Origin: an uncultured Pelagibacteraceae bacterium
GTDB taxonomy: Bacteria; Pseudomonadota; Alphaproteobacteria; Pelagibacterales; Pelagibacteraceae
Length of the DNA stretch: 64,000 bases
Assembly (NCBI GenBank): GCA_902555465.1
Contig: CACDSN010000005.1
Coordinates: 1 to 64,000, forward strand
Reading direction: 5' to 3'
The notes beneath the pieces were generated by a model. It made no database searches. It had not been told where the DNA came from and was given only the letters and a program-made list of their open reading frames with translations. Below, piece by piece: positions 26,118-34,678 of the stretch (its first letter is position 1; each line of letters begins with the position of its first letter). The position numbers and the translations under genes are program-made.

Positions 26118-26618
26118 TTATCTATAAATCGATGTTAACTCGTTGTTGCCAGCCGCAACACATGGAGATTTAAAACAAGTCCCAACTATCCATTCTGAAC
26201 CTGGTTCGGTTTGAAAATTCGAAGACATTAAAAAAATAACACCCATTTCGACAGTTTGACCTGCTTTACCTTCAGCTTTTATTCTTGGGTCTGGATCGGT
26301 TTTAACTTTTGTATCATCAGAAAATGGATTTTCTATTTGAAGATTATTATTTATATAGTTTACAACCTTATCTGCTATCCACTCTCCATTACATGGGTCT
26401 CCCCAGACAGTTTTTAAACTTTCATCTGAGTTACCACATTTATTCACTTCATTATTAATGAAATCCACAACTTTTTTATGATTTTCTTTAACAAGATTTG
26501 CTTTAGCTTCAACTTCTGGTCTTGTGCTTGCAGTCCAAATCAACATCCCAACAACATAGACTACTGATAATATTACCAATGTTTCTAATAAACCAAAATT
26601 TTTAAAATTAATTCTCAT
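26118..26618 (-). CDS. Pilin-like single-pass membrane protein
   Basis: 166 aa with an N-terminal hydrophobic helix right after 'FKNFGLLETLVIL' and a following amphipathic segment 'ANLVKENHKKVVDFINNEVNKC' that resembles type IV pilins. The glycine-leucine-leucine-glutamate does not fully match the canonical G|FTLIE cleavage site, so prepilin processing is uncertain. Four cysteines in the exported part could pair. It overlaps the upstream hydroxyacid dehydrogenase gene by 1 nt, an odd operon partner. No other pilus gene is in the window. Confidence 0.55.
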   Translation of the reverse strand: MRINFKNFGLLETLVILSVVYVVGMLIWTASTRPEVEAKANLVKENHKKVVDFINNEVNKCGNSDESLKTVWGDPCNGEWIADKVVNYINNNLQIENPFSDDTKVKTDPDPRIKAEGKAGQTVEMGVIFLMSSNFQTEPGSEWIVGTCFKSPCVAAGNNELTSIYR

Positions 26619-27580
26619 TAAAGTTTTATAGTTTTTGATTTGTCTAATTTTTTTTCAAAAAAATCAATAATATTTTGAATAGTTTCTTTACCCATTCTTA
26701 CCATACATTCCTCAGTAAAGGCAGCTGTATGGGGACTTAAGAACACTTTTTTATTCTTAAGCAAAGGATTGTTTTGATCTGGTGGTTCTTTTTCGAAAAC
26801 ATCTAAGCCAGCTCCAAAAATCAAATTTTCATTCAAAGCTCTATCTAAATCGATCTCGTTTATTACTCCTCCTCTTGCTGCATTTATAATTATACAGTTT
26901 TTTTTCATTGTTCCTAATAAATTGTAGTTAATTAAATTTTTTGTTTTATCATTTAGGGGTACATGCAATGAAACAGCATCCATATTTTTTATTGAATCTT
27001 CTAAATTTTCAACCTTTTTCCCTCCTAAACTCTCAACAACTTCTTTAGAAACAAAAGGGTCATAAACAAACACATTCATTTCAAATCCCTTACATCTTTT
27101 GATCAAACATTGTCCAATTCTTCCAAAACCAGCAATAAGAATATTTTTATTCCAAATTTCTATAGTTTTAGGAAGTTTGTTACGATTTGAAAAATTTCCA
27201 GATTTAACGGAATCATCATACATGCTTTTCCTTTTTGCAATATTTAAAAGCATAAATAAAACATGTTCAGCAACAGCAATAGCATTGGCAGTAGCAGTTA
27301 TTGCTAAAGTGATATTTTTTTCTTTTGAAGCCGCAAGATCAATATTGTCATAACCAACACCATGTCTTGAAATAATTTTTAGATTTTTTGAACAATTAAT
27401 TAATTCGCCTGATAATTTTGCAGTTCTTATGGAAATAGCATCACAGTTAGAAATTTTTGATTTTATATCTTGAGCTTCCAAATTTTCTAAAATTTCGTAT
27501 TCATAATTTGAATTATCCGTTAAAAGTTTAATTCCAGCTTCATGAATAGGTTGGATAATTAAAATTTTTTTTTTTGACAC
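26618..27580 (-). CDS. D-2-hydroxyacid dehydrogenase (SerA-like)
   Basis: NAD-dependent 2-hydroxyacid dehydrogenase (320 aa). The nucleotide-binding motif is 'IAGFGRIGQCL' (about residues 147-157). The catalytic triad is arginine in 'INAARGGVI', glutamate in 'DVFEKEPP' and histidine in 'LSPHTAAFT'. It lacks the C-terminal ACT domain of full-length SerA, so a role in reducing or oxidising a catabolic 2-keto or 2-hydroxy acid is as likely as serine synthesis. It is 6 nt downstream of the aldolase gene, in the same operon. Confidence 0.85.
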   Translation of the reverse strand: MSKKKILIIQPIHEAGIKLLTDNSNYEYEILENLEAQDIKSKISNCDAISIRTAKLSGELINCSKNLKIISRHGVGYDNIDLAASKEKNITLAITATANAIAVAEHVLFMLLNIAKRKSMYDDSVKSGNFSNRNKLPKTIEIWNKNILIAGFGRIGQCLIKRCKGFEMNVFVYDPFVSKEVVESLGGKKVENLEDSIKNMDAVSLHVPLNDKTKNLINYNLLGTMKKNCIIINAARGGVINEIDLDRALNENLIFGAGLDVFEKEPPDQNNPLLKNKKVFLSPHTAAFTEECMVRMGKETIQNIIDFFEKKLDKSKTIKL

Positions 27581-27586
27581 TTTTGT

Positions 27587-28378
27587 TTAGTATGCTTTTG
27601 ACTGTTCTTTAGATTTTACAGTCTTGAGTTTTGAAACTGCTTCTTTTGCACCTGCGCTCATATATCTTTGATCAGAACCAATAGTTACTAAGTTAAATCC
27701 TAAATTTAACATTTTTTTAGCATATTCTGGCGTAGCATTGTGAATACCTGCAAAAATTTTATTTTTTTTTGCGTGCTCTAATATATTTAAAATTTCTTTA
27801 TATGTAGGTGATCCCTCAGGGTTATCAAATGCAGGTTTCTGACCTATTGCTAAACTTAAATCTGCAGGCCCAATATATATTCCATCAATACCAGGGGTGC
27901 TCATTATTTCATCAAGTTTTTCCAATGCCTCTTTAGTTTCAATCATTGCAATTTTTAAAATTTCTTCATTTGCATGATCACCATAATCTCCACCACCATA
28001 AATTAATCCTCTGATAGGACCAAAGCTTCTGTATCCTTTTGGTGGGTACATACATGCTTGTACAAACTTTTCAGCTTCAGTTTTATTACTAACCATTGGA
28101 CAAATTACACCATAACAACCTGCGTCTAAGATTTTCATAATTTGTCCAGGCTCGTTCCAATTTACTCTAGCAAGAGGCGTTACTTCTGTTGTTGATATAG
28201 ACTGCAACATTTGAAGTGCATTTGGATAATCTATAACACCATGTTGCATATCTATTGTTAAAGAATCCCATCCTTGATGAGACATCACTTCAGCAGAAAA
28301 AGAGCTTGGAATTTGAAGCCAACCATTTACTACTGGTTTACCTTCTTGCATCATCTTTTTAACTTTATTTTGTTTCAT
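27587..28378 (-). CDS. HpcH/HpaI-type class II 2-keto-acid aldolase
   Basis: Metal-dependent aldolase (263 aa) that splits 2-keto-4-hydroxy acids to pyruvate (or a relative) plus an aldehyde. Conserved parts: base histidine in 'TIDMQHGVID' (about residue 46), arginine in 'PLARVNWNEPG' (about 71), metal ligands in 'IAMIETKEAL' and 'GIYIGPADLSLAIG'. Relatives include HpaI and the 5-keto-4-deoxyglucarate aldolase GarL. Located between the aldehyde dehydrogenase (1-nt gap) and hydroxyacid dehydrogenase genes. Its real substrate here is unknown. Confidence 0.88.
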   Translation of the reverse strand: MKQNKVKKMMQEGKPVVNGWLQIPSSFSAEVMSHQGWDSLTIDMQHGVIDYPNALQMLQSISTTEVTPLARVNWNEPGQIMKILDAGCYGVICPMVSNKTEAEKFVQACMYPPKGYRSFGPIRGLIYGGGDYGDHANEEILKIAMIETKEALEKLDEIMSTPGIDGIYIGPADLSLAIGQKPAFDNPEGSPTYKEILNILEHAKKNKIFAGIHNATPEYAKKMLNLGFNLVTIGSDQRYMSAGAKEAVSKLKTVKSKEQSKAY

Positions 28379-28379
28379 C

Positions 28380-29822
28380 TTATGACTTAAGACCTAGATG
28401 GGTATATTTAACATTAAGATAATCTTTAATTGCCATTGATCCACCCTCACGACCATAACCTGTTTGTTTAATGCCTCCAAAAGGAGCCTCGGCAACAGCA
28501 ACCGCAGCTGTGTTTACTGCAACTGTTCCACTTTCCATTAATTCTGAAGCTTTATTAGCTTGTTCCATAGAATTTGTGTAAATATAACTACATAGACCAA
28601 GATCATTATCATTTGCTCTTTCAATAATTTCATCAAAAGTTTTAAAAGAAAGCATTGGTACCAATGGTCCAAAAGGTTCTTGTTTCATAATGGTGAAATC
28701 ATCTTTAACATCATCAAAAATTGTTGGTTCATAAAAATAACCTTTATTAAAACCCGAAGGTCTTTTACCACCTAGTAAAACCTTACCTCCTTCTTTTTTT
28801 GTGATTTCAACAAGTTCCTCAATTTCTCCTAATCTTTTAGATGTAGTTAATGGTCCTAACTGCACATCTTTATCTAAACCATTCCCAATTTTTAATTTTT
28901 TTGTTCTATCAATAAACGCTTTGATAAATTCATCTTTTTTCTTTTCTTGAATATAAAATCTATTCGGCGAAATACAAACTTGTCCATTATTTCTAAATTT
29001 TGCAGTGATAGCCATATCAGCAACTTTATTAATATCTACATCATCAAAAACTATAAATGGTGAATGACCACTGAGCTCCATAGTAACTCTTTGAACTTTA
29101 TCTGCAGCTTTTTTCAAAATTAATTTTCCGACTCTAGTTGATCCGGTGATTGAAACCTTTTTTACAATATCAGACTCTAATAATTCATTTGATATTTCAG
29201 CAGGATCTCCAGATAAAAGATTTACAACACCGGGTGGCACACCTGCTTCTTTACAAATATCCACTAATTCCATAACAGTACCAGGCGTAATTACATCAGG
29301 TTTACAAATAACTGAACAACCTGCAGCTAAAGCAGTAGAAATTTTCCTTGCAGCTAAGACTAATGGAAAATTCCAGGGCACTAATGCAGCAACTACTCCT
29401 ACTGGTTGGTAATAAACATGTACCCTAGTATCAGGAAATCTACTTTCAACAGTTTGCCCATAAATTCTTTTTGTTTCTTCTGCGTTCCATTCAAATATAT
29501 CCGCAGCTCCACCAGTCTCACCAATTCCTTCTGCTAATGGTTTTCCCACCTCTAGAGTTAACCATTTAGCTAATACATCTTGCTTTTGCCTCATCAAATC
29601 CGCAATTTTCCTAATTATGTAAGATCTTTTCCATGGAGCGGTATTTTTCCAAACTCTTAGTCCGTTCTCTGCAGATTTCAATGCTTTCTGAACATCCACA
29701 GAAGACGCCTTTGAAGCTTTTCCTATTACTTCTTCAGTAGCAGGATTTATAACATCATAAGTTTCTTTTTTTTCGGCTTGTTGCCACTTACCATCAATGA
29801 ATTGTCCAAATTTACTATACAT
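28380..29822 (-). CDS. Aldehyde dehydrogenase (SSADH-like)
   Basis: NAD(P)-dependent aldehyde dehydrogenase (480 aa from the start chosen). N-terminus 'MYSKFGQFIDGKWQ'; cofactor motif 'LVPWNFPLVLAARK'; 'ITGSTRVGKLIL'; catalytic glutamate in 'MELSGHSPF'; catalytic cysteine in 'NNGQVCISPNRF'; C-terminal 'EAPFGGIKQTGYGREGG'. The ORF track begins 99 nt earlier, but that extension is unlike the family and runs toward the divergent iolD. It is not of the MmsA/IolA type, which would make acyl-CoA. First gene of a four-gene minus-strand operon. Confidence 0.9.
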   Translation of the reverse strand: MYSKFGQFIDGKWQQAEKKETYDVINPATEEVIGKASKASSVDVQKALKSAENGLRVWKNTAPWKRSYIIRKIADLMRQKQDVLAKWLTLEVGKPLAEGIGETGGAADIFEWNAEETKRIYGQTVESRFPDTRVHVYYQPVGVVAALVPWNFPLVLAARKISTALAAGCSVICKPDVITPGTVMELVDICKEAGVPPGVVNLLSGDPAEISNELLESDIVKKVSITGSTRVGKLILKKAADKVQRVTMELSGHSPFIVFDDVDINKVADMAITAKFRNNGQVCISPNRFYIQEKKKDEFIKAFIDRTKKLKIGNGLDKDVQLGPLTTSKRLGEIEELVEITKKEGGKVLLGGKRPSGFNKGYFYEPTIFDDVKDDFTIMKQEPFGPLVPMLSFKTFDEIIERANDNDLGLCSYIYTNSMEQANKASELMESGTVAVNTAAVAVAEAPFGGIKQTGYGREGGSMAIKDYLNVKYTHLGLKS

Positions 29823-29876
29823 AATTTTTATTTTATGGTTTATTAAGTGAAATTTTAAGGGAATATATCTACAAAA

Positions 29877-31721
29877 ATGAAAAAAATAAAGCTTACTTGT
29901 GCGCATGCAATTGTAAAACATCTAATTGCACAAAAAATTCTAATTGATGGTAAAAAAGAACCATTATTTGCTGGTGCTTTTGGAATTTTTGGTCATGGAA
30001 ATGTAGCTTGTTTAGGCCAAGCATTGGAGGAAAACAAAGAAAGCCTTCCAACATTTAGAGGTCATCACGAACAAAACATGGCTTTAACAGGAATTGCATA
30101 TGCAAGGGCAAAAAGAAGAAAACAGATTTTTGTAGCAACAAGTTCGGTTGGACCCGGTTCGACAAATATGGTTACTGCTGCTGCAGTTGCAATGAGCAAC
30201 AGATTGCCAATTCTATTTTTACCAGGTGATACTTATGCAAATAGAATACCTGATCCTGTTCTTCAACAAGTCGAGCACTTTAATAATCCAAGTATAACTC
30301 AAAATGATGCTTTTAAACCTGTTACAAGATATTTTGATAGAATAACAAGGCCAGAACAAATTTTACAAACTTTACCTCAAGCCATTCAAGTAATGTTAGA
30401 TCCAGCAGATTGTGGTCCAGCATGCATCTCTTTAAGCCAAGATATTCAAGGTGAAGTTTTTGATTATCCAGAAGAGTTTTTTAAAGAAAGGATACATAAC
30501 ATAAGAAGACCCCGACCTGATGATTTTCAAGTTAAAGAGGCGGTTGAAAAAATAAAAAAATCTAAAAATCCAATTATAATTTCTGGTGGCGGAGTTTTTT
30601 ATTCTGATGCAATGGAAGATCTATCTAACTTTGCAAAGAAACATAATATACCTGTAACACAAACTGTAATGGGATACTCCACAATGAAAAGAGATCATTC
30701 TCATTTTTTAGGACCAATAGGTGGTTTAGGAGGAAAAGCAGCAAATAATTTTGCAAAAAAAACTGATCTTGCGATTGCTGTAGGAACTAAACTTGGAGAT
30801 TTCACAACAGGTTCATGGGCTAATTTTGAAAATCCCAACTTTTCTCTAGTTTCAGTCAACGTTTCAAGATTTGATGCAAACAAACATATGGCACATTCAG
30901 TGATAGGAGATGCTAAAGCAACTTTAAATGAATTATCCCAAGCATTAGGAGATTGGAAAGCACCAGAAGATTGGTATAAAAAATCAAGAGATGAATTAAA
31001 ATCTTGGAATGAATATGTTGATAAAGAAAGTGGACCAACAAATCAGAAGTTGCCAAGTTACGCTCATGCTGTTGGCGCAGTTTATAGAAATTCAGATTCA
31101 TCAGATATAGCTGTAACTGCTGCTGGAGGCTTAGTTGGTGAGGTAGTACAAATTTGGAGACCAAGAGAACTTAACACTCATGAAACTGAATGGGGATTTA
31201 GTTGTATGGGTTATGAAATTTCAGGAGCACTTGGAGTAAAAATGGCAAATCCAGATAAAGAAGTTATTGCATTTGTTGGAGACGGTTCTTATTTATTATA
31301 TAACTCAGATATTTATTCCTCAGTAATTACAAATAATAAATTAATAATTATAGTATGTGATAACGGTGGACACGCAGTAATTAACAGACTTCAATTATTT
31401 AAAGGTGGGAAAGAATTTAATTGTCTTTTTGAATCTTCAAATATCTCTAATTTGGTAAATGTAAATTTTGCAAAACATGCAGAAAGTATGGGCGCAATAT
31501 CTGAAGAAGTAAGCACTATAAGTGAGTTAGAAGACGCTTTTAAAAGAGCAAAGCAATCGAAAATCACTTATGTAATTTCAATTAAAACACATTCTTATCA
31601 GTGGCTTGAGGGTTCTGCATACTGGGAGAGTCCAACACTCGAAATACCTAAAACCAAAGAAAATGAAGAGGCTTTAAAACTTCATAAAGAAGGTAAATCA
31701 AAGCAAAGACAGGGTGTATAA
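29877..31721 (+). CDS. iolD: IolD, trihydroxycyclohexane-1,2-dione hydrolase (ThDP-dependent)
   Basis: Thiamine-diphosphate enzyme (614 aa) that opens the inositol-derived ring to give 5-deoxyglucuronate. N-terminal 'FGIFGHGNVACLGQAL' and 'FRGHHEQNMA' with the ThDP-activating glutamate (about residue 65), central Rossmann domain with 'NPIIISGGGV', and the ThDP motif 'FVGDGSYLLYNSDIYS...CDNGG' (about 465-500). These match IolD more closely than acetolactate synthase. Divergent from the aldehyde dehydrogenase with 54 bp between starts. First gene of iolD-gfo-rok-fah. Confidence 0.93.
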   Translation: MKKIKLTCAHAIVKHLIAQKILIDGKKEPLFAGAFGIFGHGNVACLGQALEENKESLPTFRGHHEQNMALTGIAYARAKRRKQIFVATSSVGPGSTNMVTAAAVAMSNRLPILFLPGDTYANRIPDPVLQQVEHFNNPSITQNDAFKPVTRYFDRITRPEQILQTLPQAIQVMLDPADCGPACISLSQDIQGEVFDYPEEFFKERIHNIRRPRPDDFQVKEAVEKIKKSKNPIIISGGGVFYSDAMEDLSNFAKKHNIPVTQTVMGYSTMKRDHSHFLGPIGGLGGKAANNFAKKTDLAIAVGTKLGDFTTGSWANFENPNFSLVSVNVSRFDANKHMAHSVIGDAKATLNELSQALGDWKAPEDWYKKSRDELKSWNEYVDKESGPTNQKLPSYAHAVGAVYRNSDSSDIAVTAAGGLVGEVVQIWRPRELNTHETEWGFSCMGYEISGALGVKMANPDKEVIAFVGDGSYLLYNSDIYSSVITNNKLIIIVCDNGGHAVINRLQLFKGGKEFNCLFESSNISNLVNVNFAKHAESMGAISEEVSTISELEDAFKRAKQSKITYVISIKTHSYQWLEGSAYWESPTLEIPKTKENEEALKLHKEGKSKQRQGV

Positions 31722-31727
31722 TCTTAA

Positions 31728-32888
31728 ATGAATAAAATATTTAAGGTAGGGCTGATTGGTTGTGGACATATAGCTGAAACATATTTTCGAGCACATAAAT
31801 ACTTTAATAATTTCAAAATTATTAAATGTGCAGATATTAATAATAAAGCTGCTAAAAAGTGTGCTAAAAGATATAACATAAAGAATTTACCTGTAAGTAA
31901 TTTACTTAAGGATAAAAATATTGAAATTATTTTAAATTTAACTCCACCTAAGGCTCATTTTCAAATTGCAAAAAAATCATTACTCAATGGCAAACATGTT
32001 TACTCTGAAAAACCTTTATCTATTAATCTTTTCGAGGGAAAAGAATTGCTTAAGATCTCCAAGAAAAAAAAACTTTATTTGGGTAACGCGCCGGATACCT
32101 TTTTAGGTGGTGGAAATCAAAAGTCTAAAGAACTTTTAGAAAATAAAATTATTGGTAAAGTAAATTTAGGAAATGCAATTTTTGCTTTTCCAGGGGTTCA
32201 ATCATACCATCCCAATCCTGAACCATGGTTTGCAAAAAAAGAAGGAGGACCTGTAATTGACATGGGTCCGTATTATTTAACAGCTCTTGTAAATTTACTT
32301 GGCCCAGCAAAAGAAGTAAAAGCAGCAAGTTTAATGAAAGGTGCAAGTTTCAGAACTATTGGGATTGGTCCAAAAAAAGGAAAAAAAATAAAAGTTGAAT
32401 GTCCAACAACATATTTCACCACAATAGTGTTTAAAAATAATAGTATTATAAGATTAACTTTATCATTTGATGTAATAGCTCATCAGAGAAATCATATTGA
32501 ATTATATGGAACCAAAGGTTCTATGATAGTTCCTGATCCAAATATGTTTGGTGGGTCAGTTTTTGTTTGTAAAAAGTTGGGCAGCCCTTGGAAAGAATTT
32601 AAGACGACAAAAATGCCGCTTGGAAGAATAAATATCAGAACACAAAGTTCGAGAGCAAATGAGTCCCCAACAAATGCAAATTATAGAGGAGTTGGTTTAG
32701 CTGAGATGGCATATTGTATTGAAAATAAAAAAATACATAGATGTAATGGAGAAGTTTCAGTTCATGTCTTAGACTTAATACAATCTACAATGATTTCTGC
32801 AAAAACTAATAAACCAATTAAAATGAGTACTACTTGTAAAATACCTAAACATTTTTCGCAAAAAGAAATTAAAAAAATATTAAAATAA
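31728..32888 (+). CDS. Gfo/Idh/MocA family oxidoreductase
   Basis: Second NAD(P)-dependent oxidoreductase of this family (386 aa, longer than the iolG-like one). Rossmann motif 'VGLIGCGHIAETYF' and 'HVYSEKPLSINL' (about residues 91-102), with 'GPVIDMGPYYLTALVNLLG' (about 173-191) as the catalytic segment. The C-terminal half carries 'GTKGSMIVPDPN'. It begins 6 nt after iolD and is likely to act on an inositol isomer or a sugar-derived intermediate. Exact substrate unknown. Confidence 0.85.
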   Translation: MNKIFKVGLIGCGHIAETYFRAHKYFNNFKIIKCADINNKAAKKCAKRYNIKNLPVSNLLKDKNIEIILNLTPPKAHFQIAKKSLLNGKHVYSEKPLSINLFEGKELLKISKKKKLYLGNAPDTFLGGGNQKSKELLENKIIGKVNLGNAIFAFPGVQSYHPNPEPWFAKKEGGPVIDMGPYYLTALVNLLGPAKEVKAASLMKGASFRTIGIGPKKGKKIKVECPTTYFTTIVFKNNSIIRLTLSFDVIAHQRNHIELYGTKGSMIVPDPNMFGGSVFVCKKLGSPWKEFKTTKMPLGRINIRTQSSRANESPTNANYRGVGLAEMAYCIENKKIHRCNGEVSVHVLDLIQSTMISAKTNKPIKMSTTCKIPKHFSQKEIKKILK

Positions 32889-32890
32889 TT

Positions 32891-33790
32891 ATGCAAATTG
32901 GAATTGATGTAGGGGCAACAAAAATTGAATATATTTTGTTACATGATAATGGAGAGGAAACAGGTAGATCCAGAATAGATTGTCCAAAAGATTATAAGTC
33001 AATAATTAAAAGTATAAATGAGATTGTAAAACAAATTGAATTAAATATCGGAAAAGAAGTACCAATTGGAGTATGCCATCCAGGTATACATTCTATTCAT
33101 ACAGGTTTAATCAAAAATTCACCAAATTGTGATTGGATTAACAATAAACCTTTTCAAAAAGACTTACGTGATGCTATCGGTAGAGAAATATTTTGTGAAA
33201 ATGATGCTAACTGTTTTACTTTATCAGAGGCAATAGACGGATCAGGAAAACATTACAAAATTGTATTTGGAATAATTTTGGGATCAGGTGTTGGTGGAGG
33301 TTTGGTAATTGATAAAAAGATTGTATCAGGTCCACATGGTATAACAGGTGAGTGGGGACATAATCAACTTCCATTAGTTGGCAAGGAGTCAAAAGTAAGA
33401 AAAACAAATTTAAGAGAAGGAGAAATCGAAAGTTCAATTTCAGGATTAAGTTTATCGAAAAAATTTAAAAAAGAATTCAAAAAAGATCTAAAGGCTCATG
33501 AAATTTTTGAGCTTTACAGACAACATGATCTTGATGCTGAAAAAATAATTGATGAATTTAAAGACAATCTATCTATGGCAATAGCTTCAGTGGTAAATAT
33601 TTTAGATCCAGATGTTTTTATTTTTGGTGGCGGCTTATCTAACGAAATTAATTTTTTTAATGAAATTCAATCAAAAGTTAGAAAATTTGTTGCTGGAAAT
33701 GAATTTGAGGGCATCTTTTTAAAACCAAAGTTTGGAGATGCTAGTGGAGTAAGGGGTGCGGCAAGATTAGGTAGAAATATTAATTATTAA
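32891..33790 (+). CDS. ROK-family sugar kinase lacking zinc-binding cysteines
   Basis: ROK kinase (299 aa). Phosphate-1 motif 'GIDVGATKIEY', 'ENDANCFTLSEA' with the catalytic aspartate (about residue 102), 'GVGGGLVIDKKI', 'GEWGHNQLPL' and 'FIFGGGLSNE'. In typical ROK sugar kinases the segment after EWGH contains a CxCGxxGC zinc site; here the equivalent 'TNLREGEIESSISG' has none of the cysteines. It sits 2 nt after the Gfo/Idh/MocA gene. It might stand in for the missing IolC kinase, but this is speculation. Confidence 0.85.
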   Translation: MQIGIDVGATKIEYILLHDNGEETGRSRIDCPKDYKSIIKSINEIVKQIELNIGKEVPIGVCHPGIHSIHTGLIKNSPNCDWINNKPFQKDLRDAIGREIFCENDANCFTLSEAIDGSGKHYKIVFGIILGSGVGGGLVIDKKIVSGPHGITGEWGHNQLPLVGKESKVRKTNLREGEIESSISGLSLSKKFKKEFKKDLKAHEIFELYRQHDLDAEKIIDEFKDNLSMAIASVVNILDPDVFIFGGGLSNEINFFNEIQSKVRKFVAGNEFEGIFLKPKFGDASGVRGAARLGRNINY

Positions 33791-33808
33791 TTTATATAAT
33801 TAAGCTTT

Positions 33809-34657
33809 ATGAAATTATTAAGATTAGGTAATATTGGATCTGAGAAACCAGCTATAATTGATAGTCAAAATAACTTTAGAGATTTATCCTCAGTAATCGA
33901 CGATTTAAACCCTGAAACATTAAATTTTGATATTTTCGAAAAAATTAAAAAACTAAATACTAATGATTTACCAAAGTTAGATCCAAACCTACGAATAGGT
34001 GCCTGTGTCTCAAAACCTTCCAAATTTATTGGTATAGGATTAAATTTTAAGGATCATGCTGAAGAACAAAACCTTCCAATACCAAAAGAGCCAATTATAT
34101 TTTCTAAGTTTACAAGTTGCATTGTTGGACCAAATGATCCTATTATTGTTCCTAAAGGTTCACAACATACAGATTGGGAAGTTGAATTAGGTTTTGTGAT
34201 TGGAAAAAAGGCACTTAATGTTAGTGTTGAAAATGCTTTGGAGCATGTCTTAGGTTTTTTTTTAGTAAATGATGTAAGTGAAAGAAATTTTCAAAAAAAC
34301 AAAGGTTTGACCTGGGATAAAGGTAAGGGTTTTGATACATTTGGTCCGATTGGTCCCTACATAGTTACAAAAGATGATTTGGCGGACTTTGATAAATTAA
34401 ATATGTATTTAGATGTTAATGGAGAAAGAATGCAAACTGGAAATACAGAGAAAATGATTTTTGGTGTGAAAGAATTAGTATCATATATGAGTTCTTGTAT
34501 GAGTTTGCACCCTGGAGATATCTGTTGTACGGGCACTCCACCAGGTGTTGGAGAAAACATGAAACCTCCACGTTTTTTAAAAGGCGGCGAAGAAGTAGTT
34601 TTAGGTATTGATAAATTAGGACATCAAAAACATAGTGTTGTTGCCTACAAAGATTAA
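33809..34657 (+). CDS. FAH-family hydrolase, 2,4-diketo-3-deoxy-fuconate hydrolase-like
   Basis: Fumarylacetoacetate hydrolase family protein (282 aa). The metal ligands are in 'DWEVELGFVIG' (about residues 122-132) and 'FLVNDVSERNFQ' (about 151-162). 'FIGIGLNFKDHAEEQ', 'IIFSKFTSCIVGPND' and 'LHPGDICCTGTPPGVG' match the sub-group containing 2,4-diketo-3-deoxy-L-fuconate hydrolase and proteins annotated ureidoglycolate lyase. The sugar-acid setting favours a C-C bond hydrolase of a diketo sugar acid. Last gene of the iolD operon. Confidence 0.85.
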   Translation: MKLLRLGNIGSEKPAIIDSQNNFRDLSSVIDDLNPETLNFDIFEKIKKLNTNDLPKLDPNLRIGACVSKPSKFIGIGLNFKDHAEEQNLPIPKEPIIFSKFTSCIVGPNDPIIVPKGSQHTDWEVELGFVIGKKALNVSVENALEHVLGFFLVNDVSERNFQKNKGLTWDKGKGFDTFGPIGPYIVTKDDLADFDKLNMYLDVNGERMQTGNTEKMIFGVKELVSYMSSCMSLHPGDICCTGTPPGVGENMKPPRFLKGGEEVVLGIDKLGHQKHSVVAYKD

Positions 34658-34678
34658 AAACATTATCAATATTACTTA

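Noticed and set aside
29823-29921. 33-residue N-terminal extension of the aldehyde dehydrogenase in the ORF track
   Set aside because: The extension does not resemble the family, and MYSKFGQFIDGKW at 29822 is the normal N-terminus; the extension also overlaps the divergent iolD start.
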